Shown in pieces: positions 25,466 through 33,538 of a DNA stretch of 64,000 nucleotides; position 1 is the stretch's first letter, and every line of letters starts with the position of its first letter. The notes beneath the pieces were generated by a model, which saw nothing but the letters and a program-made list of their open reading frames with translations, searched no databases and had not been told where the DNA came from. A program made the position numbers and the translations under genes. This stretch comes from an uncultured Candidatus Melainabacteria bacterium (lineage in GTDB: Bacteria > Cyanobacteriota > Vampirovibrionia > Gastranaerophilales > Gastranaerophilaceae): the NCBI GenBank assembly GCA_934693165.1, contig CAKUUX010000001.1, forward strand, positions 62,001 through 126,000, read 5' to 3'.

Positions 25466-27189
25466 TACAATTCTTCTCCGTCGTCATCAGAATTATCGTT
25501 AGAATAGTCTTCTGCAATAGAATTTAGAAGAACTTCCGTTTCAACCATGTGTTCACCCAATAAACATGCTATTTCTTGAACTTTTGTGATGTTCTTTTTA
25601 ATAACTTCTCTTGCTTTTGTTGCAATTTTTTCTCTATCAATTTCGGCTTTTGTTACATCAGTTATTACTGCACCTACGATTTCGCCGTCTTCAATTGTAA
25701 AAGCGTTTATATCATATAATTTGTTTTTAACTTGGTAATGCGATTTATGAATATCCCCACCAGATTTTAGTAATTGGCTGAAAATATCGCTAAAAGAGAT
25801 TATTCTATCAATTGATGCACCCGATAAACCTTCTTTTCTTGAGGCAAAAATTTCGTACATATCGCCACAGAACATTTTCATAAAAGCGTCGTTTGCTTCT
25901 ACAATGTTCAAATCTTTATCTACCATAACAATGGCTGATGGCATGCATCTAAGCATTGCTGCTGCTTTTCGCATTGCAATTTTTCGCATATAAGAAATAC
26001 ACATTGAAGGTTCGGCGTCACCCTTAACAAGCGCTTTTGCCATATCTCTACATGTTGAATATCCACATCCACCACAGTTTAATTCGTCATCTGGCGTATG
26101 TTTACCAATTTTTTTCAATGCATTTGTTATGTCTGCGAATTTAACGTCATCTTCGATAACTGGTTTGCTTACATATTCTTTTTCAAAAACTGTTTCAGCT
26201 ATCTTAGGAATTTCATCCCTATGTTTTATTTTAGATAAAATATCTGTCGTGATAGCAAGTCCAGCCTTTTTGCTAGAAATACAAGGTCCATTTATACAAC
26301 CTGTTTCACAAGATAGGGCTTCTACAAAAATTTTATTGTTAATAGAGTTAATGTTTAAGCCTTCCATTGTTTTATCGAAGGTTTCTAATCCACTGATTTT
26401 AACAAGTGATATATCATCATTTATTCCAACTTCTTTAATCGTATCAATCATTCCACCTTCAATTGGGTATAATGCCCCTTCAAAAGCTTCTTCTGGAACG
26501 AATTTATCGCTAGATTTTACTTCAATTTCGTTTATGTTGATAAATTCTTCACTTATCCAGTAGTTTAATTCTTCAAAAGTTAAAGCTACATCAATAAAAT
26601 CAGGGTTTGAATCGGCTTCGTTTTTCTTTCCGATACAAGGTCCAATAAATACAATACTGATATTATCACCGTATTTTTCCTTCAACATTTTGGCGTGAGT
26701 TAAAGCTGGTGATGCAACGGGTGTAATATATTTTGCAAGTTCAGGTTTGTAATATCTTATATAGTCGACAATTACAGGGCATGCGCTTGAAATATATAAT
26801 CCGTTTTCGCCTTCATTAAGCATTTCTGCTGTTTTAATTGAAACTTGTTGAGCACCTAAAGCTGTTTCACTCACTGCATAAAAACCCAGTTTTTTAAGCA
26901 CTGCAACCATTTGTTGTTGTGTTAGGTCATAAATACCTGACCAACTTGGAGCAAGTGATACATATACTTGTTTTTGAGCTGTTATCAGAGTTTTAACTTT
27001 ATCAATATCACTTCTAACTTTTTTAGCACCAGAAGGACAAACCTTTACACAGTGTCCACAAGCGATACATTTATCTTTGATTACAGAGGCACTGCCGTCT
27101 TGAAATTTAATAGCTTTAATATGGCATTCTCTTACACATTTATAACAGTCATGGCATTCATTTTTTAATGTATAAACTGGATATGTCAT
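25465..27189 (-). CDS. Sensory [FeFe]-hydrogenase-like protein with PAS domain (HydS type)
   Basis: 574 aa. Residues 8-55 hold two ferredoxin-type [4Fe-4S] motifs. The H-cluster domain (about 70-320) has L2 P-C-I-G-K-K-N-E (184-191) and L3 with C294, C298 and C303, but L1 reads S-S-A-C-P (134-138) instead of T-S-C-C-P, losing one cysteine. A further Fe-S motif with C372, C375, C380 and C397 follows, then a PAS domain (about 412-520) and a helical tail. Fusion to PAS and the weakened L1 fit the sensory group C/D hydrogenases, which detect H2 or redox state rather than turn over quickly. Genes for a phosphatase downstream and Rex upstream support a regulatory role. Confidence 0.88.
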   Translation of the reverse strand: MTYPVYTLKNECHDCYKCVRECHIKAIKFQDGSASVIKDKCIACGHCVKVCPSGAKKVRSDIDKVKTLITAQKQVYVSLAPSWSGIYDLTQQQMVAVLKKLGFYAVSETALGAQQVSIKTAEMLNEGENGLYISSACPVIVDYIRYYKPELAKYITPVASPALTHAKMLKEKYGDNISIVFIGPCIGKKNEADSNPDFIDVALTFEELNYWISEEFININEIEVKSSDKFVPEEAFEGALYPIEGGMIDTIKEVGINDDISLVKISGLETFDKTMEGLNINSINNKIFVEALSCETGCINGPCISSKKAGLAITTDILSKIKHRDEIPKIAETVFEKEYVSKPVIEDDVKFADITNALKKIGKHTPDDELNCGGCGYSTCRDMAKALVKGDAEPSMCISYMRKIAMRKAAAMLRCMPSAIVMVDKDLNIVEANDAFMKMFCGDMYEIFASRKEGLSGASIDRIISFSDIFSQLLKSGGDIHKSHYQVKNKLYDINAFTIEDGEIVGAVITDVTKAEIDREKIATKAREVIKKNITKVQEIACLLGEHMVETEVLLNSIAEDYSNDNSDDDGEEL

Positions 27190-27426
27190 TTATGATAAAC
27201 CTTTCAATAATGAGTTTAATACTTCTGGAGTAACGTTAGAATAATGTTTTCCGTCAATGTACAAATTAGGGCCATCTGCACATTTTCCTTCGCAATGAGA
27301 GCCAACAAGTTCAATTTTTGCATCTAAACCATTTTCTTTTATATAATTCTCAATAGTTTCTACGTTTTGAGAATTTCCTCTTGCGAAACAAGCGCTTCCC
27401 ATGCATATCTTAATTTCTGTAGTCAT
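27190..27426 (-). CDS. Thioredoxin-like [2Fe-2S] ferredoxin
   Basis: 78 aa with C8, C13, C45 and C49 in the thioredoxin-like [2Fe-2S] arrangement. It is a paralogue of the 85-aa protein at 24041. It sits between rex and the sensor gene with two and zero bases between coding regions, a tightly coupled operon. It could deliver electrons to the H-cluster sensor, while the other copy serves the catalytic enzyme; this pairing is inferred from position only. Confidence 0.88.
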   Translation of the reverse strand: MTTEIKICMGSACFARGNSQNVETIENYIKENGLDAKIELVGSHCEGKCADGPNLYIDGKHYSNVTPEVLNSLLKGLS

Positions 27427-27428
27427 TT

Positions 27429-28052
27429 TTAAACCTCATCATCATTGTTGGTGAATTGTAAAAAGTTTCCTATTAAGTTTTCGTTCCAAACTTTTATGCC
27501 TTCAGGAACATCTAAAACGCTTGGTGTAAAGTTCCAAATGTATTTTATTCCAGAATTTGCAAGGTATAATGCTGTGTCATTCGCAAATTCTCTAGGAACT
27601 GTTAAAATTGCAATGTTTACTTTTAATCTTTCTGCTAAATTTGGTAATTTTGAAACATGGAAAATTTCTTTTCCTTTTATTGAATTACCAACTTTTAATG
27701 GGTCATTATCAAATAGGGCTAGTATATTTAAACCATAATTTTCAAAATTGTCGTATTTTGCAAGTGCCATACCCAAGTTACCTGCACCAACAATAAATAC
27801 GTCTTTTACTTTTTTGAAACCTAATGTGTGTTCTATAGAATCTTTTAATTCTTTTACAGAGTATCCAACTTTGCATTTACCAACGTTATTTAAGAATTTT
27901 ATATCTTTTCTAACTTGAGAATCATCAACATTAAGTCTTGAACCGATTTGAGGACTAGAAATGAATTCAATGCCTTTTTCATTGTACTCAACTAAAATAC
28001 AATGATAAAGAGTTAATCTATTTATTACTTTGTCTGTTAATTTTGTTTTCAT
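27429..28052 (-). CDS. rex: Redox-sensing transcriptional repressor Rex
   Basis: 207 aa. The N-terminal winged helix (about 1-75) has the Rex pattern S-S-x-x-I-G-x-x-L-x-V-D-D-S-Q-V-R-K-D-I. The C-terminal Rossmann fold starts V-F-I-V-G-A-G-N-L-G-M-A-L (near 92-104) and ends with the swapped helix (N-x-x-L-I-G-N-F-L-Q-F). Rex binds DNA when NAD+ is high and lets go when NADH rises, derepressing fermentation genes. It lies directly downstream of adhE, a classic Rex target, and at the head of the hydrogenase operon. A candidate operator lies upstream of adhE at 30967. Confidence 0.95.
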   Translation of the reverse strand: MKTKLTDKVINRLTLYHCILVEYNEKGIEFISSPQIGSRLNVDDSQVRKDIKFLNNVGKCKVGYSVKELKDSIEHTLGFKKVKDVFIVGAGNLGMALAKYDNFENYGLNILALFDNDPLKVGNSIKGKEIFHVSKLPNLAERLKVNIAILTVPREFANDTALYLANSGIKYIWNFTPSVLDVPEGIKVWNENLIGNFLQFTNNDDEV

Positions 28053-28096
28053 TTTGTCCTATTTTTGTTGTTATTTTCGATAAGGATTTTTCTATA

Positions 28097-28135
28097 AAAA
28101 CCCCAAACCGACAAAATGTCGGCTTGGAGTTTTTT
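28097..28135 (-). terminator. Intrinsic terminator of adhE
   Basis: On the minus strand CTCCAAGCCGACA pairs with TGTCGGTTTGGGG (13 pairs including two G-U; plus-strand positions 28117-28129 and 28101-28113) around a three-base loop and is followed by TTTTTAT. It separates adhE from rex, so the rex-hydrogenase genes need either read-through or a promoter in the following 45 bases. Confidence 0.85.
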
Positions 28136-28145
28136 AAGTTATTAA

Positions 28146-30845
28146 CTATACAACACCGTTAAATGCGTCGATATAGATTTGTTTAATATCTGACATCAAT
28201 GGATATGCTGGGTTAGCACCTGTACATTGATCGTCGAATGCTAATTCAACTAACTCGTCTAAGTGTTCATTCCAGTATTCTTTAGTGAAGCCAGCTTTTG
28301 TGATGAATTCTTCAATAGAATTTGGTAAGTTGATAGCTTTCATTAATCTATCAATTGCTTTAATTAATAATTTAACTTTTTCGTCATCATTTTTACCACC
28401 TAATTGTAATTCATCAGCAATTTGACCGTATTTAGCCTTCGCACAAGGATATTTATATTGTGGGAAGATTGCTTGTTTGTGTGGAGCATCAGAAGCATTG
28501 TATTTAATTACTTGTCTGATTAACAATGCGTTAGCTACACCGTGTGGAACGTGGTACATAGCACCAAGTTTGTGAGCCATTGAGTGACATAATCCTAAGA
28601 ATGAGTTAGCGAATGCCATACCAGCAATTGTTGCTGCATAGTGCATTTTTTCTCTTGCGATAGGATCGTTAGCACCTTCATTGTAACTTCTTTCCAAGTA
28701 TTTAAATACTAATTTTGAAGCTTCTAAAGCATTTGAATTAGTAAAGTTTGTTGCCATACAAGAAACGTAAGCTTCAATTGCGTGAACTAATGCGTCAATA
28801 CCAGATGCAGAAGTTAAACCTTTTGGCATACCATCAACGAAGTTAGGGTCGATAATTGCCATGTTTGGTGTTAATGCGTAATCAGCGATTGCGTATTTAA
28901 CGTGAGTTTCGTCATCTGTGATGATAGCGAATGGTGTTACTTCTGAACCAGTACCTGATGTTGTTGGAATTGCAACCATTGTTGCTTTTTTACCTAATTC
29001 TGGTAATTGACAGATTCTCTTTCTAATATCCATGAATCTCATAGAAATATCTTCGAATACTGTGTCAGGTTGTTCATACATTAACCACATAATTTTAGCT
29101 GCGTCCATTGGAGAACCACCACCTAATGAAATAATTACATCTGGTTCAAATGGTTTTAAGATAGACATTGCTTGGTTAATTGTTGACAATGTTGGATCTG
29201 GTTTAACGTCGAAGAATACTTGGTGTTCAATACCAATTTCATCTAAAACGTTAGTAATTTTGTTTACTGCACCTGAGTTGTATAAGAAACTATCTGTTAC
29301 GATAAAGGCACGTTTTTTACCTTGAAGTTCTCTTAATGCTAAATCAGTAGCACCTCTCTTGAAGTAAATTTTTGATGGAGCCTTAAACCATAACATATTT
29401 TCTCTCCTTTCAGCTACAGTCTTATAGTTTAATAAGTGTTCAACACCTACGTTACCTGAAACAGCGTTGCCACCCCAAGAACCACAACCTAATGTTAATG
29501 ATGGTTCTAATTTGAAGTTGAATAAATCACCAATACCACCTTGAGATGATGGAGAGTTGATTAATACACGGCAAGTAGGCATTTTTTCAGCGTATGCGTT
29601 GATTCTATCGCTCTTTCTTTCGTCTGTGTACAATACTGATGTGTGACCTGCGCCACCTTTGCTTACTAATTCGTAAGCCATTTCAGCAGCTTGTTCGTAA
29701 TCTTTAGCTTTGTACATAGCTAAGATTGGAGATAATTTTTCTCTTGAGAATGGATCGTTCCAGTCAACTTCTGGTCTTTCAACTAAAAGAATTTTTGCAT
29801 CTTCTGGAGTTTTGAAACCTGATAATTCAGCGATTTTGTGTGCTGATTGACCAACGATTGCAGGGTGAGCTGTTCCTCTAGCAGGATCGATAAATGGTAA
29901 GTCTACCATTTTCTTTTGTTCTGCTTTGTTTACAAGGTAAGCACCTCTGTATAAGAATTCTTTTTTAACTTCTTCGTAAACATCTTCAACAACTACTACT
30001 GATTGTTCTGATGCACAAATCATACCGTTATCGAATGTTTTTGACATAAGGATTGAAGATACAGCCATTTTAATATCAGCTGTTTCGTCAATTACTGCAG
30101 ATGTATTACCAGGACCTACACCTAATGCTGGGTTACCTGATGAATAAGCTGCTTTAACCATTCCTGGACCACCTGTTGCTAAGATACAATCAATTTTAGG
30201 GTGTTTCATCAATGCACTTGATAATTCGATTGATGGAACGTCAATCCAACCGATGATATCTTTTGGAGCACCAGCTTTAACTGCTGCATCTAAAACTAAT
30301 TTAGCTGCTGCAATTGTTGATTTTGTTGCTCTTGGGTGTGGTGAGAAGATGATTGCGTTTCTTGTTTTTAAAGCAATTAATGATTTGAAAATTGCAGTTG
30401 AAGTTGGGTTTGTTGTAGGAATGATACCTGCTAAAACACCTAAAGGTTCTGCTACGATTTTTGTACCATTTGCTTTATCTTCTTTGATAACACCACAAGT
30501 TTTAACGTTTTTGTGTTTGTTATAAATGTATTCTGAAGCGAAGTGGTTTTTGATAATTTTATCTTCTAAAACGCCCATACCAGTTTCTTCTTTAGCCATT
30601 CTAGCTAGAGGAATACGAGCTTTGTCTGCTGCTGTAGCAGCTGCTTTGAAGATTTTATCAACTTGTTCTTGAGAATAGTGTGAATATTCTTCTTGAGCTT
30701 TGTGTACTCTATCAATTAGAGCCTCAAATGCTTCAACACTATCTACTAAATTAGAAGCATTATATGCTTTTTCTAATTTTTCAACAGCATCTTGTTTTTT
30801 TGAAGACTTTTTAGTTGCTGTCTTCTTTGTTGTTGTTTTTGGCAT
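28146..30845 (-). CDS. adhE: Bifunctional acetaldehyde-CoA/alcohol dehydrogenase
   Basis: 899 aa from the ATG at 30845, which has AAAGGAG upstream; an in-frame TTG 18 codons earlier overlaps the promoter and is rejected. The N-terminal half is an aldehyde dehydrogenase domain with catalytic Cys in G-M-I-C-A-S-E-Q. The C-terminal half is an iron-type alcohol dehydrogenase (G-G-G-S-P-M-D, T-S-G-T-G-S-E-V-T, H-A-I-E-A-Y, H-S-M-A-H and H-V-P-H-G metal site). It converts acetyl-CoA to ethanol and reoxidises two NADH in fermentation; AdhE forms long spirosomes. Residues 2-20 are an unusual Lys/Thr-rich tail (P-K-T-T-T-K-K-T-A-T-K-K-S-S-K-K). It has a strong promoter and terminator of its own. Confidence 0.97.
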   Translation of the reverse strand: MPKTTTKKTATKKSSKKQDAVEKLEKAYNASNLVDSVEAFEALIDRVHKAQEEYSHYSQEQVDKIFKAAATAADKARIPLARMAKEETGMGVLEDKIIKNHFASEYIYNKHKNVKTCGVIKEDKANGTKIVAEPLGVLAGIIPTTNPTSTAIFKSLIALKTRNAIIFSPHPRATKSTIAAAKLVLDAAVKAGAPKDIIGWIDVPSIELSSALMKHPKIDCILATGGPGMVKAAYSSGNPALGVGPGNTSAVIDETADIKMAVSSILMSKTFDNGMICASEQSVVVVEDVYEEVKKEFLYRGAYLVNKAEQKKMVDLPFIDPARGTAHPAIVGQSAHKIAELSGFKTPEDAKILLVERPEVDWNDPFSREKLSPILAMYKAKDYEQAAEMAYELVSKGGAGHTSVLYTDERKSDRINAYAEKMPTCRVLINSPSSQGGIGDLFNFKLEPSLTLGCGSWGGNAVSGNVGVEHLLNYKTVAERRENMLWFKAPSKIYFKRGATDLALRELQGKKRAFIVTDSFLYNSGAVNKITNVLDEIGIEHQVFFDVKPDPTLSTINQAMSILKPFEPDVIISLGGGSPMDAAKIMWLMYEQPDTVFEDISMRFMDIRKRICQLPELGKKATMVAIPTTSGTGSEVTPFAIITDDETHVKYAIADYALTPNMAIIDPNFVDGMPKGLTSASGIDALVHAIEAYVSCMATNFTNSNALEASKLVFKYLERSYNEGANDPIAREKMHYAATIAGMAFANSFLGLCHSMAHKLGAMYHVPHGVANALLIRQVIKYNASDAPHKQAIFPQYKYPCAKAKYGQIADELQLGGKNDDEKVKLLIKAIDRLMKAINLPNSIEEFITKAGFTKEYWNEHLDELVELAFDDQCTGANPAYPLMSDIKQIYIDAFNGVV

Positions 30846-30900
30846 TTTTTTATTTCTCCTTTTTTTAGTGGGTAATCGTGATTTATTTCCTGATAGCAAC

Positions 30901-30930
30901 AGTATAAAAAATATTAAGTGTTTTTGTCAA
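30901..30930 (-). promoter_or_regulatory. Sigma-70-type promoter of adhE
   Basis: On the minus strand TTGACA (30925-30930) and TATACT (30901-30906) are separated by 18 bases. Transcription should start near 30894, giving a leader of about 50 bases that contains the AAAGGAG site. It is one of the two best promoter matches in the window. Confidence 0.8.
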
Positions 30931-30966
30931 CCCTTAATCGTTTTCCAGTATTTACAAGCCTTAACA

Positions 30967-30984
30967 AAGTGATTTTTGTCACGA
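30967..30984. promoter_or_regulatory. Candidate Rex operator upstream of adhE
   Basis: The site reads AAGTGATTTTTGTCACGA: GTGA and TCAC half-sites separated by six bases, as in the Rex box TTGTGAANNNNTTCACAA. An adjoining TTAACAAAG resembles the clostridial TTGTTAA variant. Its centre is about 80 bases upstream of the predicted adhE start, further than usual for simple repression. The presence of rex just downstream of adhE supports the call; binding is not shown. Confidence 0.4.
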
Positions 30985-30994
30985 TTGAATTTTT

Positions 30995-31894
30995 TTATCG
31001 TGAATAATTTCCCATAGAAATGTTTTTTGCATGCTCTGGTTCGGAGTGAATTATTATTGATATGTTGCCTATTTTACTTGTTATAGCGTGTTCAATCTCA
31101 TCACAAATTTTATGGCAATCGTAAATTTTCATATCATTGTCAAATAAAACTGTTAGTTCCATTTTTATCATTGGACCTATGTTTCTTGCTTTTAGGTCTT
31201 TGTAACCTTTTATATTCTGAAAAGTGTCTAATATTTTTGTTATTTCTTCCATTTCGTTTTTAGAAATTGAACCTTCAAGAAGGTTATTTAGAGTTTGTTT
31301 CATTATTGTATAACCTGCCTTAAAGATAATACCTGCAACGATTATAGCAATAATTGGATCGAGAATTGTAAGACCTGTGATTTTTATCGCAATTAAGCCC
31401 AAAAGCACTCCAAGTGAAGAAAAAACATCTGTTCTTAAATGTTCTGCATCTGCATAAAGTGATACCGAATTTGATTTTTTTGCGACAAAGAATAAACATT
31501 TGCTAACTATTATATTTGCCAAAACTGCAAAAGTCATGACAAAAATACAAAGTTCTGATTCAATTTCTGCGTGGTAACCAAAAATAAGTTTTTTAGAGGC
31601 TTCGTACACGATATAAACAGAGGCAAGTACAATTAATAAGCCTTCTATAAATCCAGACATATCTTCATATTTTCCATGCCCAAAAGGATGTTCCTTGTCT
31701 GCAGGTTCGCTTGAGCGTGATACGGCAAAAAATGTTAGTATAGAAGCTAAAAAGTCACTAAAAGAGTGAACTGCTTCTGAAATAATACTTATACTTCCAG
31801 AAATAAATCCGGCAATAAACTTAAGTATAATTATTATTGCGTTTGAAATTATTGATGTTGTTGCTACTAATTTTTTCTCTGTATTAATATCCAT
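30995..31894 (-). CDS. Cation diffusion facilitator transporter
   Basis: 299 aa from the ATG at 31894 (M-D-I-N-T-E-K-K-L). The frame is open for 59 more codons upstream, but that part is AT-rich non-conserved sequence crossing the promoter. Six membrane helices span about residues 10-205. The Zn/Mn-type motifs H-S-F-S-D (helix 2) and H-L-R-T-D (helix 5) supply the transport site, and G-H-G-K-Y-E-D is the family loop motif. The C-terminal 80 residues form the cytoplasmic dimerisation domain. CDF proteins export Zn2+, Fe2+ or related ions in exchange for protons; the H-x3-D site in both helices is common in Zn/Fe/Cd exporters. The mRNA is probably leaderless. Confidence 0.92.
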   Translation of the reverse strand: MDINTEKKLVATTSIISNAIIIILKFIAGFISGSISIISEAVHSFSDFLASILTFFAVSRSSEPADKEHPFGHGKYEDMSGFIEGLLIVLASVYIVYEASKKLIFGYHAEIESELCIFVMTFAVLANIIVSKCLFFVAKKSNSVSLYADAEHLRTDVFSSLGVLLGLIAIKITGLTILDPIIAIIVAGIIFKAGYTIMKQTLNNLLEGSISKNEMEEITKILDTFQNIKGYKDLKARNIGPMIKMELTVLFDNDMKIYDCHKICDEIEHAITSKIGNISIIIHSEPEHAKNISMGNYSR

Positions 31895-31901
31895 AGATTT
31901 A

Positions 31902-31907
31902 ATTATA
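31902..31907 (-). promoter_or_regulatory. -10 box of the CDF gene (leaderless)
   Basis: TATAAT on the minus strand ends seven bases before the CDF start codon; TTTAAC lies 17 bases further upstream as a weak -35. No Shine-Dalgarno can fit. It is back-to-back with the SLH-gene promoter 60 bases away. Confidence 0.6.
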
Positions 31908-31962
31908 ACACTTAAATATAAAAGGTTAAATTTTATTAAAAACTGGTTGAAATAATATCTTT

Positions 31963-31971
31963 TGGTATAAT
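31963..31971 (+). promoter_or_regulatory. Extended -10 promoter of the SLH gene
   Basis: TGG-TATAAT is an extended -10. Transcription should start near 31978, leaving a leader of about 50 bases with AGGAGAG before the ATG at 32029. The strong promoter, strong ribosome site and codon bias of the gene suggest high expression, as expected for a major surface protein. Confidence 0.7.
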
Positions 31972-32028
31972 AATAGAGACTAATAGAAAAGAAATATAGT
32001 CTCATTAGAATAGCAAAAGGAGAGAAAA

Positions 32029-33426
32029 ATGAAATTATCAAAATCATTATTAACATTATCTGTGTTAGCAATGGCTTCTTCAGCTGCTATGGCTTGCGAA
32101 ACAGCAAACGTAGAAGCTTATGCTCACCCAACAATGTTTAACTCATCAGCTGTTGAAACACAAGCAACTCGTGGTGTTTATATTGTTGGTGACAAAATGA
32201 TGGCTGCTGCAAACGAAGCAATTCAAGGTAAAGAAAATGTTTTACTTGATGCAGAAGCTAACGCATTAGCAGAAGATTTAGCTGCTATTTATGGTAAAGC
32301 TTTCAACTTTAAAGCTCCAGCTTTACGTTCAGAAATGGCTCATGCTTTATCACAAGCTTTAGGTTTAAAAACACCTGCTAAAAACAAATATACTTACAAA
32401 GATGTTGCTGGTCACAAATTACAATCACACATCTACAAAGCTTTAGCTGCAAACGTAATGATTGGTTACCCTGATAAAAAATTCAGACCAAACCAAAAAA
32501 TTACTAAAGCTGAAGTATTTGCTACATTAGCTCAATTGTTAACAAATGAACCAAAAAATACAGTTGTTGGTAAATTAGCTAACAAATACGAAATGAAAGA
32601 AGTTCCAGCTTGGGCTACTGCTCCAACTGTAAAAGTTATGGAAGCTGGTATCTTAGATAATCTTCCAGATTTACAATCAGTTGCTAATAACAAATATTTA
32701 ACAACTGAACAATTACAAAAATTAGTTGTTACATTAAGCCATAGCAAATACTACAACAAAGATTTTGTTTCTGACTGTGCTAACACTTCAACAGTAAGAG
32801 TTAAAATTAAAGAAAGAGTTGATGCTAGACACATCAATATCGGTGAAACAGTTTACGCTGAAACATTAGAAGCTGCTACAGTAAACAATACAGAATTTGC
32901 TGCAGGTTCTAAAGTAATTGGTGAAGTTGTTGAAGTTTCAAGACCTGGTATCAAAAATCCTGGTTATGTTAAAGTTAAATTCAACACAATCAAAAATGGT
33001 AAAGTATCAGCTGACTTCCCAAAAGTTTCAAGAGCAGCTGTTAATGAAGCTAAAACAACAAACGTTGTAGCTAGAGTTCTTGCTACTCCAGTTTCTGCAA
33101 TCGCAAGAGTTGGTGGTACAGCAGGTAGAACAATTGCTACAGAAGCTATGAATATTGCTAACGACGGTGAAAGATATGGTGAAAACTGGTCTAACGCTGT
33201 TGCTAACACATTATCATTACAACCAATGGCTGGTTTAAGAAATGTTGGTAAATCATTCGTAACTTTAGGTTACTTCGTAGCTGATACAGCTAAATTAGCA
33301 GTATCTGGTACATTTGGTGTTCTTTATGAATTAGGTGATGAAGTTAGATATGTTATCTTACCTTCTTCAATCAACGATTCAGCATTAAACCCTGGTGATG
33401 AATTATCAATCATCTATAAAAAATAG
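32029..33426 (+). CDS. SLH-domain surface protein
   Basis: 465 aa with a cleavable signal peptide (basic start, hydrophobic core, A-M-A-C near residue 23). One clear S-layer-homology region lies at about 95-215, with T-Y-K-D-V-A-G-H and V-M-I-G-Y-P-D-K-K-F-R-P-N-Q-K-I-T-K-A-E. The C-terminal half (about 250-465) is beta-rich with conserved Val/Lys patterns and no family I can name. SLH domains bind pyruvylated cell-wall polymers, which CsaB (16785) would make. In Cyanobacteria-related bacteria SLH proteins tie the outer membrane to peptidoglycan. It is monocistronic, with promoter and terminator. Confidence 0.88.
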   Translation: MKLSKSLLTLSVLAMASSAAMACETANVEAYAHPTMFNSSAVETQATRGVYIVGDKMMAAANEAIQGKENVLLDAEANALAEDLAAIYGKAFNFKAPALRSEMAHALSQALGLKTPAKNKYTYKDVAGHKLQSHIYKALAANVMIGYPDKKFRPNQKITKAEVFATLAQLLTNEPKNTVVGKLANKYEMKEVPAWATAPTVKVMEAGILDNLPDLQSVANNKYLTTEQLQKLVVTLSHSKYYNKDFVSDCANTSTVRVKIKERVDARHINIGETVYAETLEAATVNNTEFAAGSKVIGEVVEVSRPGIKNPGYVKVKFNTIKNGKVSADFPKVSRAAVNEAKTTNVVARVLATPVSAIARVGGTAGRTIATEAMNIANDGERYGENWSNAVANTLSLQPMAGLRNVGKSFVTLGYFVADTAKLAVSGTFGVLYELGDEVRYVILPSSINDSALNPGDELSIIYKK

Positions 33427-33458
33427 AATGTTTTAGCTAAAAGCAATTAAATATTTGA

Positions 33459-33491
33459 AAAGGATATGGCGAAAGTCATATCCTTTTTTAT
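33459..33491 (+). terminator. Intrinsic terminator of the SLH gene
   Basis: AAAGGATATG (33459-33468) pairs with CATATCCTTT (33477-33486); the inner G-U and C-G pairs close a GAAA tetraloop, and six Ts follow. It lies 32 bases after the stop codon. Confidence 0.9.
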
Positions 33492-33538
33492 TCTGTTGTC
33501 TAATAGTAAAATTTATTCGATAAGTTTAAAAACTTATT

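Noticed and set aside
30846..30899. Upstream TTG start for AdhE
   Set aside because: It lies between the -10 box and the AAAGGAG ribosome site, in the untranslated leader.
31895..32071. 59-residue extension of the CDF transporter
   Set aside because: It covers the promoter region of both divergent genes and the family start fits the ATG at 31894.
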